A DNA stretch of 8,671 nt from Flavobacteriaceae bacterium TMED121 (GTDB taxonomy: Bacteria; Bacteroidota; Bacteroidia; Flavobacteriales; Flavobacteriaceae): the NCBI GenBank assembly GCA_002171295.2, contig NHFW02000025.1:1-8671 (forward strand), given 5' to 3'. The translations under genes were made by a program, and so were the position numbers. Below, one piece after another: positions 1 to 7,100 of the stretch. Each line of letters opens with the position of its first letter. Position 1 is the stretch's first letter. Below the pieces are notes generated by a model. That model was not told where the DNA came from and did no database searches. It saw nothing but the letters and a program-made list of their open reading frames with translations.

Positions 1-601
1 CATTAGACAAGATGTTTCGGTGACTTAGCATAACTCCTTTTGGAATTCCAGTAGTACCAGAGGTATAGATAATAGTCGCTAAATCCTCAGGATTGACCCT
101 TGATTTTACCTTTTTAAGTTCTTTGTCATTTAGGATTTTTTTTCCAAGCGATAATAGTTCAGACCAATGTTTACAATTGTCTATTCTCTCAAAACTATAA
201 ATATCTTTTAACCCTTTTACTTTGTTTTTAATTGATGATACTTTATGGAAGATCTCTTTATCTGAGACTATACAATAAGTACTTTCTGAGTGATTTAATA
301 TATATTCATAGTCAGCTGAACTAATTGTAGGATACAACGGTACTGTAATTCCGCCAAATTGAAGTATCCCAATATCGACTATTGACCACTCAGTCCTATT
401 AGCTGAGGTGATTAATGCAATTTTATCTTGAGGCTTTACGCCCAATTCTAGAAACGCGGAACTGATTTGGTTAGCCTTGTTCAAGAATTCGTGAGTGGAG
501 GTAGCTTCCCATTCTCCATTTTTTTTCATGGATAAGCATTTTTTAATTGGATTTTTCTCAACCTGAACTGCTAGTATATCAAAAATTCTTGTCAGCTTCA
601 T
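1..601 (-). CDS. Long-chain acyl-CoA ligase (AMP-binding, FAA1-type), N-terminal part
   Basis: An open frame starts at the ATG at 599-601 and runs off the left edge, leaving 200 codons and no stop. It begins MKLTRIFDILAVQVEKNP and holds the adenylate-forming (AMP-binding) superfamily signature YTSGTTGIPKGVML at residues 179-192, the phosphate-binding loop that contacts ATP. Ahead of it are the usual family segments: an ALITSANRTEW stretch and GGITVPLYPTIS. Family members activate a fatty acid to acyl-AMP and transfer it to CoA, in the cytoplasm or at the inner membrane. The N-terminal style fits the FAA1-like long-chain group (about 590-600 residues) better than acetyl-CoA synthetase. The adenylate-binding core and C-terminal lid are outside the window, so chain length and acceptor cannot be judged. 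It lies 48 bases after purL on the same strand with no clear promoter or terminator between, so co-transcription is possible. Family is confident; substrate is not. Confidence 0.9.
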   Translation of the reverse strand, partial: MKLTRIFDILAVQVEKNPIKKCLSMKKNGEWEATSTHEFLNKANQISSAFLELGVKPQDKIALITSANRTEWSIVDIGILQFGGITVPLYPTISSADYEYILNHSESTYCIVSDKEIFHKVSSIKNKVKGLKDIYSFERIDNCKHWSELLSLGKKILNDKELKKVKSRVNPEDLATIIYTSGTTGIPKGVMLSHRNILSN

Positions 602-649
602 TTCGGATTTTAAATCTAAAATAATAATTTAATAAGAACGATATTAAAT

Positions 650-3600
650 TTATTCATCTTGAGAAAACCAATTTAGGGCATTTTCAAAAGCGATAATCCA
701 AGGAGAGAATTCATCTTCTCTTTCCAATGGATAATGAGCCCAATTCCAAGAAAAAGTAGATCGCTCTAGGTGAGGCATCATTACAAGATGCCTACCATCA
801 TTACTACAAAGCATGGCAGCATTATATTTAGATCCATTTGGGTTTGCTGGATATTTATCATAATGATATTTTGCCGGTACTTGGTAATTTGATTCTTCCA
901 TGGGGAGATAAAACTTTCCTTCTCCGTGTGCTGCCCAGATGCCTAATGTGCTTCCTTCCAATCCCCTCATCATAACCGATGAAGATGTTTGGATATTAAC
1001 TGCAGTGAATTGGCATTCAAATTTTCCAGAATTATTGTGTTCCATTTTAGGTAGTTCGGTATGATCAGGATTAATTAACCCTAATTCCACAAATAGCTGG
1101 CAACCATTGCATACGCCTAATGAAAGTGTATCTTCTCTTGCAAAAAAGTTATCCAGACTTTCCTTGGCTTTTGGATTGTATAAAAAAGCTCCTGCCCATC
1201 CTTTCGCAGATCCCAAGACATCGGAGTTTGAGAAACCCCCGACCGCCACAATGAACTTATAGTCATCTAAGTTTTCTCTTCCGTTAATTAAATCAGTCAT
1301 ATGAATATCATAAACATCAAAACCTGATACGTGCATTGCATAAGCCATCTCCCTTTCGGAATTACTTCCTTTCTCTCTAATAATAGCGGCCTTGATTCTT
1401 TTTTTGATTTTTTGGCTTAGTTGGCCATGAAAATCTTTAGGGAATTTAAAATGTAAAGGAGTTTGTTTATAATTTTTAAATCTTGTTTCAGCCAGACCGT
1501 TATTAGTTTGATGTCTATCTAGGGCTGTTGAAGTTGAATACCAAATATCTCTATATTTAGCTACATCGAGATTCAATTCATCATTTTGATTTTTTATTTT
1601 TAAAGCGCCACTTTTGTTGACTTTCCCTATTTTGAAACAATCAATACCAACTGATCTAAGAAGTTCAGTCAAGTGTTCTTCACTTTGAATAATTAATCCT
1701 GAATTTTCAGAAAATAGTATACCTGTAGTATCGAATTCGCTAACCGATGAAAGATTAACTTCCATTCCAACATTTTGAGAGGGAAAGCACATTTCTAAAA
1801 GGGTTGTTATCATTCCGCCTGAGGAAATGTCGTGACCTGAAATAATTTTTTTATCTAAAATTAATTTTTGAACAAAATTAAAAGTTTTCTCAAAGCCTTT
1901 AATATCTTTTATTCCAGGAGCTTTCATTCCTACTTTGTTAATTACCTGACCAAGTGAGGAGCCACCGAGTTTGTGTTTTTCTGAAGAAAGATTAATGTAA
2001 AATAAATTTCCCTTCTCTGGAACCGCACAAGGGACGATTGTTTTATTAATATCACTGCACTGTCCTGTTGATGAAATAATTACCGTTCCAGGAGCTAAAA
2101 CATCCCCTTCAGGGTATTTCTGTTTCATGGATAAAGAGTCCTTTCCCGTGGGTATATTAATTCCTAACTCTATCGCAAAGTTGGCACAAGCCTCAACAGC
2201 GCGATACAATCTATCATCTTCCCCTTCATTATTGCAGGGCCACATCCAGTTTGCCGATAGACTCACAGATTTTAACCCTTCTTGAAGTGGAGCCCAAATG
2301 ATATTAGTTAACGCCTCGGCTATTGAATTCACACTGCCCTTAGCAGGATCAATTAGGCCGATCACAGGAGAGTGACCGATAGCAGTTGCCACCCCATTAT
2401 TTCCTTTATGATCCAGAGCCATAACACCACAATTACTCAGGGGAAGTTGCAATTCCCCAACGGTCTGCTGTTGAGCTACTTTTCCCGTGACACATCGATC
2501 AACCTTATTGGTGAGCCAGTCTTTACATGCCACTGCCTCTAATTTAAGAACTGCCGAGAGTAATTCCTCAAAATCAGAAAAATTATAGGCCAATTCTTGA
2601 AATTCAATTTTTTTTCTCTTATCAGTGAGCGTCGTTTTAGGAGCACTTCCAAATAGAGATTCTAATGCCAAATCAATTGGTTTCTCATCGTTTTCTCTAT
2701 TTAGGAAAGAAAAATTTTGATCTTCGGTAACCTTTCCTACAATATAAAATGGTGCTCTTTCACGTTCAGCGATAATTTTTAAACGTTCAGTATCGCCAGG
2801 GGATAAAATCAGTCCCATTCTTTCTTGGGATTCATTTCCGATAATTTCTTTGGCAGATAGTGTTGGATCTCCAACAGGCAGCTGATCAATAAAAATTTCT
2901 CCCCCGGTATCTTCGACGAGCTCAGAGAGACAGTTTAGGTGTCCTCCAGCTCCATGATCGTGGATTGAGATAATCGGGTTTTTCGAACTTTCAACTAACG
3001 TTCTAATTGTGTTGGCTACTCTTTTTTGCATTTCAGGATTAGATCGCTGAACAGCGTTTAGTTCAATTTCATTACTAAAAACTCCGGTGTTGGCTGATGA
3101 GACTGCTGCACCTCCCATACCAATTCTGTAATTATCTCCACCTAAAATAACAATATGATCTCCTTTCGAAGGTTTTTTTTTCTTTGCTTGATCTTTGATG
3201 CCATAACCTATTCCCCCAGCCAGCATGATAACTTTATCATAACCTAATCGCTGATTATTTTCCAGATGTTCGAAAGTCAGAACAGATCCAGCGATAAGCG
3301 GTTGTCCAAATTTATTTCCAAAATCAGATGCACCATTTGATGCCTTTATTAACAAATCTATTGGGGTTTGATAAAGCCAATTTCGATTAGGAAAACCGTT
3401 CTCCCATGGTCGACCTTTCGAGATTCTTGAGTAAGGTGTCATGTAAACAGCCGTGCCTGCCAAAGGCAAAGATCCTTGTCCACCTGCAAGTCTGTCCCTA
3501 ATCTCCCCACCAGAGCCTGTTGCGGCACCGTTAAATGGTTCAACGGTAGTAGGAAAATTATGAGTTTCCGCTTTTAGTGAAATGACACTATCTACATTTT

Positions 3601-4303
3601 TAACTTCGTAGATACTTGCAATGGCTCCGTCCTTCGGGGCAAACTGCTCAATTTTAGGACCAGATACAAATGCAACATTGTCTTTATAAGCAGAAATAAT
3701 ATTATTGGGATGGATTTTAGAGGTCTTTTTTATCATTTGAAAAAGACTTTCTTTTTTTATTTTTCCATCTAATACAAATTGACCATTAAATATTTTATGA
3801 CGACAGTGTTCAGAGTTAACCTGAGAAAATCCAAATACTTCAGAATCAGTCAACTCTCGTCTGATTTTTTTCGAAAGCTCCTCTAGATAATGTATCTCAT
3901 CTAAACTTAAAGCCAGACCTTCTTGCTGATTGTAGGCTTTTATATCCGAAACAGAAATGATTGGATCTGGTGTGATATCTACTTCAAAAATTGTTTGATC
4001 TAAACCATTAAAACCCTCAAAAAGCATTGGATCAATGGGCTCATCGTTTTTTTTTGAATTAAAGCGTTCAATCCTATTGATTCCTGTGATGTCCATGTTC
4101 TGTGTTATCTCAACGGCATTTGTACTCCATGGAGTTACCATTGATGCTCTGGGGCCAATAAAATCTCCGCTAATTTTTTCTTCGTTTAGCAGTGAATTAT
4201 TTCCAAATAGCCAAACTAGTTTTTTTTGGTCAATTTCATTAAGCTTTTTTGCAGTTTGAACGGCATAAATTTTAGCAGAGGAATTTCCGAAAAAATAAAT
4301 CAT
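650..4303 (-). CDS. purL: Phosphoribosylformylglycinamidine synthase, single-chain form
   Basis: PurL converts FGAR, ATP and glutamine to FGAM in step four of de novo purine synthesis, in the cytoplasm. The 1217-residue frame is the large fused form of Proteobacteria, Bacteroidota and eukaryotes, slightly shorter than the roughly 1295-residue E. coli enzyme. An N-terminal PurS-like region comes first. Synthetase motifs follow: NSEHCRHK (163-170), KAETHNFPTT and GAATGSGGEIRD (244-270), HDHGAGG (448-454), SANWMWP (683-689) and GKDSLSM (720-726). The C-terminal glutamine amidotransferase domain starts near residue 970, with the nucleophile in GVCNGCQLF (Cys1065) and a His-Leu-Glu pair (His1178, Glu1180) where E. 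coli has HPE. All expected catalytic residues are present and the frame is unbroken. The MIYFF start fits Bacteroidota homologues. There is no Shine-Dalgarno. The 92-base gap after the methyltransferase gene, the largest here, would allow its own promoter, but I saw no clear one. Confidence 0.98.
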   Translation of the reverse strand: MIYFFGNSSAKIYAVQTAKKLNEIDQKKLVWLFGNNSLLNEEKISGDFIGPRASMVTPWSTNAVEITQNMDITGINRIERFNSKKNDEPIDPMLFEGFNGLDQTIFEVDITPDPIISVSDIKAYNQQEGLALSLDEIHYLEELSKKIRRELTDSEVFGFSQVNSEHCRHKIFNGQFVLDGKIKKESLFQMIKKTSKIHPNNIISAYKDNVAFVSGPKIEQFAPKDGAIASIYEVKNVDSVISLKAETHNFPTTVEPFNGAATGSGGEIRDRLAGGQGSLPLAGTAVYMTPYSRISKGRPWENGFPNRNWLYQTPIDLLIKASNGASDFGNKFGQPLIAGSVLTFEHLENNQRLGYDKVIMLAGGIGYGIKDQAKKKKPSKGDHIVILGGDNYRIGMGGAAVSSANTGVFSNEIELNAVQRSNPEMQKRVANTIRTLVESSKNPIISIHDHGAGGHLNCLSELVEDTGGEIFIDQLPVGDPTLSAKEIIGNESQERMGLILSPGDTERLKIIAERERAPFYIVGKVTEDQNFSFLNRENDEKPIDLALESLFGSAPKTTLTDKRKKIEFQELAYNFSDFEELLSAVLKLEAVACKDWLTNKVDRCVTGKVAQQQTVGELQLPLSNCGVMALDHKGNNGVATAIGHSPVIGLIDPAKGSVNSIAEALTNIIWAPLQEGLKSVSLSANWMWPCNNEGEDDRLYRAVEACANFAIELGINIPTGKDSLSMKQKYPEGDVLAPGTVIISSTGQCSDINKTIVPCAVPEKGNLFYINLSSEKHKLGGSSLGQVINKVGMKAPGIKDIKGFEKTFNFVQKLILDKKIISGHDISSGGMITTLLEMCFPSQNVGMEVNLSSVSEFDTTGILFSENSGLIIQSEEHLTELLRSVGIDCFKIGKVNKSGALKIKNQNDELNLDVAKYRDIWYSTSTALDRHQTNNGLAETRFKNYKQTPLHFKFPKDFHGQLSQKIKKRIKAAIIREKGSNSEREMAYAMHVSGFDVYDIHMTDLINGRENLDDYKFIVAVGGFSNSDVLGSAKGWAGAFLYNPKAKESLDNFFAREDTLSLGVCNGCQLFVELGLINPDHTELPKMEHNNSGKFECQFTAVNIQTSSSVMMRGLEGSTLGIWAAHGEGKFYLPMEESNYQVPAKYHYDKYPANPNGSKYNAAMLCSNDGRHLVMMPHLERSTFSWNWAHYPLEREDEFSPWIIAFENALNWFSQDE

Positions 4304-4395
4304 GATTGATATTTATTCTTCATAAAAATAATTTTTTCTCTGCATTTAAGGACTATTAAAAATGGCTCGTAATAAATAACTTTTCAGCAATTTAT

Positions 4396-5613
4396 TCACA
4401 TTTTTCTAATCAGTCGTGCACAGTAAAAACCATCAAAACCTGATTGGTGAGACAAGTATGTCTTATCTTCATCAAATTCGAAGCTTTTACCTTGTTCGCT
4501 ATTTAAGAAATTATCAATTTGACGTCGGTTTTCTATTGGTAATATAGAACAAGTTGCATAAACTAATTCTCCACCTTTTTTCACTAATGATGAATAGGTC
4601 TGAAGGATATCTTCTTGTGTAGTGAGAATCTTTTCGATGCGGTCTGGATTAATAAGCCACTTGGCATCTGGATTTCTTTTCATTACCCCAATTCCACTGC
4701 AGGGAGCATCGATCAATAAACCATCTGCATTTGCTTTTATAGACTTTATTATTTCGGGATTTATTACGCATGCCGTTATTATAGATTTCATTTGGTTGCG
4801 ATAGGCTCTTTTTTTCAATTCTTCTAGCTTTGACCCGTATATATCTAATGCCATTATTTTAGCTTTATCCCCTGTAAGACTTGCAAGATGTAAACTTTTA
4901 CCACCTGCCCCGGCACATGCATCAATATAGTATTTGCCTGATTTGGGTTTTAGCCATGGAGTAATGGCTTGCGAATTTGCATCTTGGACTTCGAAAAAAC
5001 CTTGTCTATATTCTTTAATATTATTAAGCGATTGGTGTTTATCAAATATTAATGCATCCTTATAATGGGGTATTTTCGATGTTTTAATTCCATACTTTTT
5101 ATCTAAAAGTACTTTGAGCTTATCACTTGTTATTATAATTCGATTTGCTCTTACAATAAGTCGTGCAGGCTTATCTAGTGCTTCAATCTCTTTAACCCAC
5201 AACGCTTCTCCAAACGCGTCAACACCCATTTCATCCAGCCAGTCAGGAATTGAATATTTATATTTTCTTTCTTTAATCAACCGATCAGCATTCTGAACAA
5301 CATCTTGAATTTCTATATTGATAAACTCCTCCCAATCTGGAGGAATATGCCCATTAAGTGCCATCCAACCTCCCACTAATTTTAATAAATTATTATTGGT
5401 TTCGTTGTTTTTAAGTCCTAAAGCTGCTTCAATGAGCCTTTTTTGGCGAATAATATCATAAAAAATTTTTGCTACTGCTCTTCGATCCCTTGAACCCCAG
5501 TTAGGGTTGCTTTTGAGAAGATTTTTAATGACATTGGCGGCAGGCCTTTTTTCGACTAATGTATTTTTTAGACCTAATTCGATTCCCAGTGCAATATTCC
5601 GATGTAGCTTCAT
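4396..5613 (-). CDS. rsmB: RsmB/NOP2/Sun-family rRNA (cytosine-C5) methyltransferase
   Basis: This 405-residue protein is an S-adenosylmethionine-dependent RNA m5C methyltransferase. The C-terminal half has the family motifs in order: the SAM-binding loop DACAGAGGKS (231-240), LDIYGSKLEEL (256-266), DAPCSGIGV (302-310) whose Cys305 is the motif IV cysteine that helps release product, and YATCSILPIENRRQI (352-366) whose Cys355 is the catalytic nucleophile. It ends FDGFYCARLIRK, the usual family ending. The N-terminal 130 residues (NWGSRDRRAVAKIFYDIIR at 38-56) fit the helical RNA-binding, NusB-like part of RsmB-type enzymes. The expected reaction is methylation of 16S rRNA, C967 in E. coli. 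The exact target is inferred, since RsmF and other paralogues share the core, so the symbol is tentative. Length is close to E. coli RsmB (429). The ATG at 5611-5613 sits 24 bases after the preceding stop, suggesting co-transcription. There is no Shine-Dalgarno at a useful distance. Confidence 0.92.
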   Translation of the reverse strand: MKLHRNIALGIELGLKNTLVEKRPAANVIKNLLKSNPNWGSRDRRAVAKIFYDIIRQKRLIEAALGLKNNETNNNLLKLVGGWMALNGHIPPDWEEFINIEIQDVVQNADRLIKERKYKYSIPDWLDEMGVDAFGEALWVKEIEALDKPARLIVRANRIIITSDKLKVLLDKKYGIKTSKIPHYKDALIFDKHQSLNNIKEYRQGFFEVQDANSQAITPWLKPKSGKYYIDACAGAGGKSLHLASLTGDKAKIMALDIYGSKLEELKKRAYRNQMKSIITACVINPEIIKSIKANADGLLIDAPCSGIGVMKRNPDAKWLINPDRIEKILTTQEDILQTYSSLVKKGGELVYATCSILPIENRRQIDNFLNSEQGKSFEFDEDKTYLSHQSGFDGFYCARLIRKM

Positions 5614-5632
5614 AGGGAATACAAAGCTACCT

Positions 5633-5640
5633 CAAACTTA
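5633..5640 (-). promoter_or_regulatory. Possible Bacteroidota -7 element before rsmB
   Basis: The coding strand reads TAAGTTTG, an exact match to the Bacteroidota -7 consensus TAnnTTTG, about 20 bases before the rsmB ATG. Its TAA is also the stop codon of the upstream exported-protein gene. No TTTG or TTG lies at the expected -33 spacing; the nearest TTG is about 32 bases away. It may let the housekeeping gene be transcribed independently of the sigma cassette, but half the promoter is missing, so support is weak. Confidence 0.22.
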
Positions 5641-6099
5641 TTTCTTTTCAGCTTCGTTATTTGTTTTTTTAACAATTTTGGATATCATTTCTCTTTTAAA
5701 GCGGTATTCTGCATGTTGAACTTTAAGTACTTTGTTGGGAGATAAACTGTCAAGAAGTTGAAGGTCACGTTTCTGCTTTAATTCTAGCGCTAAATTTTCC
5801 AAAAAGTTCATTTGATTGATCGCTTTATAGGCTTCAAGACTAGATATACTATCTATTTCTTTAAAATATTTTTTTCTTATGGATCTTATTTTTTGCGAGG
5901 ATCTCTCATGTATTTTTTTTTCAAAATCATTATATACTCTCCAAAAAAATATTTCTTCATTATTAGTTAAGCCTATCTTTTCAGTTATGAAAGTCATTTT
6001 TATAGCCTTTAACCTTTCAAAAGTCATTTTGCTTTCTTGGCTGAAAGTAAAATTTAAATTTAATAACGTTAGAATTAATAAAAATCTATTCATTTTCAT
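5638..6099 (-). CDS. Exported Spy/CpxP-like helical protein, third gene of the ECF sigma cassette
   Basis: The 153-residue product starts with a type I signal peptide: basic MKMNR, a hydrophobic core (about 6-16), and likely cleavage near FTFS-Q (20/21). There is no lipobox cysteine. The mature part is charged and almost all helical. It has an LTxxQ-like first element, IGLTNNEEIFFWRVYNDFEKKI (42-63), and a second, LSPNKVLKVQHAEYRFKREMI (119-139). This two-element layout resembles periplasmic Spy/CpxP chaperone-sensor proteins, and in flavobacteria such genes behind ECF sigma factors are often annotated 'sensor of ECF-type sigma factor'. The expected role is periplasmic: sensing misfolded protein or envelope stress, or acting as a chaperone that feeds back on the sigma pathway. 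That role is inferred from family and position. The gene overlaps the upstream frame by 14 bases. A second in-frame ATG at 6091-6093 would also keep the signal peptide and reduce the overlap to 8. An A9 run falls in the codons for EKKI. Confidence 0.8.
   Translation of the reverse strand: MKMNRFLLILTLLNLNFTFSQESKMTFERLKAIKMTFITEKIGLTNNEEIFFWRVYNDFEKKIHERSSQKIRSIRKKYFKEIDSISSLEAYKAINQMNFLENLALELKQKRDLQLLDSLSPNKVLKVQHAEYRFKREMISKIVKKTNNEAEKK
6086..6099 (-). promoter_or_regulatory. Stop/start overlap coupling membrane protein and exported protein
   Basis: On the coding strand the 14 bases ATGAAAATGAATAG hold two in-frame ATGs of the exported protein and the TAG stop of the membrane protein. Starting at the second ATG would give an 8-base overlap, the same size as the one at the sigma junction. 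No Shine-Dalgarno is visible, so re-initiation or coupling is likely. The true start among the two ATGs is undecided. Confidence 0.55.
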
Positions 6100-6565
6100 A
6101 TGTAACTATGTTGGATGGATATTCGTCATTAATTTTTATTAAATACATATCGTCAATAGAAATCGAGTTAGCAGAGTTAATAATCAAATCAGAACCAAAG
6201 TTATTTAAATTAAATTGGTCAGCTATATCATAGGTAGAGTTTTTCATCAAATATTCATCAATGAAGTATTCTCCAATTTCTGACTCAAGAGTTTCATTAT
6301 TCTCAAGATTCTCAATGTAAATAAAAATTGATAGAATTAACGCTATTGCAGAATAGCGATAAAGATATTTTAATGAAATAAAAACATTTTTGGGTGTGAT
6401 TACTTTATTTAATATTTCATTTCCAACGGTATCAAAATAATTTGTAGGGGTAATGAATCCATCTTGGAATGAATTATTTTTGATTTTATTTATAATCCTT
6501 TTACCAAAAAAATAGAAATAATCTTCGGGGACTTTAAAAGGATTTTTTTTATTTAAATCACTCAT
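6086..6565 (-). CDS. One-pass membrane protein, probable anti-sigma/sigma-control partner
   Basis: I recognise the architecture but no named family. The 159-residue protein has a cytoplasmic N-terminus (about 1-65), one hydrophobic segment at about 66-84 (SLKYLYRYSAIALILSIF), and an acidic C-terminal domain expected in the periplasm. It starts with NPFKVPEDYF, a motif typical of Bacteroidota proteins encoded directly behind ECF sigma genes. The motif is duplicated: residues 10-28 and 37-55 align without gaps at an offset of 27, sharing F, P, YF, G, I and NK. No zinc-finger HxxxCxxC motif is present, so it is not a classical ZAS anti-sigma factor. Position and topology suggest that the N-terminus holds the sigma factor at the membrane and the outer domain receives a signal, perhaps from the exported protein downstream. 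The start ATG overlaps the sigma stop (ATGAGTGA, 8 bases) and the stop overlaps the next gene by 14, so translation is probably coupled. Confidence 0.75.
   Translation of the reverse strand: MSDLNKKNPFKVPEDYFYFFGKRIINKIKNNSFQDGFITPTNYFDTVGNEILNKVITPKNVFISLKYLYRYSAIALILSIFIYIENLENNETLESEIGEYFIDEYLMKNSTYDIADQFNLNNFGSDLIINSANSISIDDMYLIKINDEYPSNIVTYENE
6558..6565 (-). promoter_or_regulatory. Stop/start overlap coupling sigma factor and membrane partner
   Basis: On the coding strand the eight bases ATGAGTGA hold both the start of the membrane protein (ATG) and the stop of the sigma factor (TGA). No Shine-Dalgarno precedes the ATG. This layout usually means the downstream gene is translated by ribosomes finishing the upstream one, which would keep sigma factor and partner near a fixed ratio. 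The overlap is seen directly; the coupling is inferred. Confidence 0.6.
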
Positions 6566-7097
6566 TTATGTAAGTTTTAATTTTTTTAACAGCATGGTGA
6601 TATGAGGCTTTTAATCCTCCTTCAGAAGTTCCTAAAATTTCTGAAATTTTTTCATATTTCATTTCCTCAAAATATCTCATATTAAATACAATTCGCTGTT
6701 TTTCTGGTAATTTAGAAATCGCTTTCTGGAGTTTTAATTCCACTTCATCACCTTCAAAATAGGGGTCTGATTCAAGTTTATCACTTTTTTCAGCTATCCA
6801 TTCTTCATTAGATATTCCTATTTTTTTTGCTTTTATATTAATATAATTTAATGACTCATTAGTTGCTATTCTGAACATCCAAGTGTATATACTACTGTTT
6901 TGCTTAAAACTATTAATATTATCAAATACCTTTATGAAGGTATTTTGTAAAACATCATTAGCATCATCATGATCGATTACAATTTTCCTTACATGCCAAT
7001 ATAATCTTTCTTTATAATCAGAAAGTAATTTATTAAATGCAATTTCCTGTGTATCAGAATTTTTTAAAGCATTTATAAATTGATTTTCTTTTGCCAA
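6558..7097 (-). CDS. ECF-type RNA polymerase sigma factor (RpoE-like)
   Basis: The 179-residue product has the two domains of group 4 sigma factors. Region 2 spans about 24-92, with DANDVLQNTFIKVFDNI (45-61) and YTWMFRIATNESLNYI (71-86), the part that binds core polymerase and the -10 element. Region 4 spans about 119-175, with KLPEKQRIVFNMRYFEEM (129-146) and a helix-turn-helix around KISEILGTSEGGLKASYHHAVKKI (150-173) that reads the -35 element. There is no region 1 or 3, as expected. No ATG lies upstream of region 2. The best start is TTG at 7095-7097, and an in-frame stop at 7119-7121 limits any extension. The ABC gene ends 46 bases upstream, and the next gene overlaps by 8 bases. The downstream membrane protein and exported helical protein point to an envelope-responsive regulator, as in known Bacteroidota cassettes. 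Its regulon, and whether it drives its own promoter, cannot be read here. Confidence 0.93.
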   Translation of the reverse strand: MAKENQFINALKNSDTQEIAFNKLLSDYKERLYWHVRKIVIDHDDANDVLQNTFIKVFDNINSFKQNSSIYTWMFRIATNESLNYINIKAKKIGISNEEWIAEKSDKLESDPYFEGDEVELKLQKAISKLPEKQRIVFNMRYFEEMKYEKISEILGTSEGGLKASYHHAVKKIKTYINE

Positions 7098-7100
7098 AAG
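7088..7100. repeat. Short palindrome over the sigma start codon
   Basis: CTTTTG and CAAAAG form a 6+6 inverted repeat around a single central base, covering the TTG start at 7095-7097. The one-base centre makes it unsuitable as an RNA hairpin, so if functional it would be a protein-binding site on DNA. It is short and AT-rich, and may be coincidental. Confidence 0.25.

Noticed and set aside
602..649. TATTTTAG as a promoter for the acyl-CoA ligase
   Set aside because: It differs from TAnnTTTG at one of the fixed positions and has no TTTG at the -33 spacing; AT-rich spacers give such partial matches often.
4035..4259. Plus-strand ORF of 74 codons
   Set aside because: Lies wholly antisense to the conserved purL N-terminus and has no recognisable domain.
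4313..4345. Ten-codon leader ORF (MQRKNYFYEE) ending nine bases before purL
   Set aside because: No ribosome binding site, no run of one regulatory amino acid, no attenuator hairpin nearby. A short ORF in AT-rich spacer is expected by chance.
4371..4396. AT-only inverted repeat (AATAAAT/ATTTATT) at the end of rsmB, as a terminator
   Set aside because: Seven A-T pairs with a 12-base loop, no G-C pairs and no following U tract; too weak for an intrinsic terminator.
5879..6142. Plus-strand ORF of 87 codons with hydrophobic stretches
   Set aside because: Antisense to the exported-protein and membrane-protein genes; hydrophobicity arises from reading A-rich lysine codons in reverse (phenylalanine).
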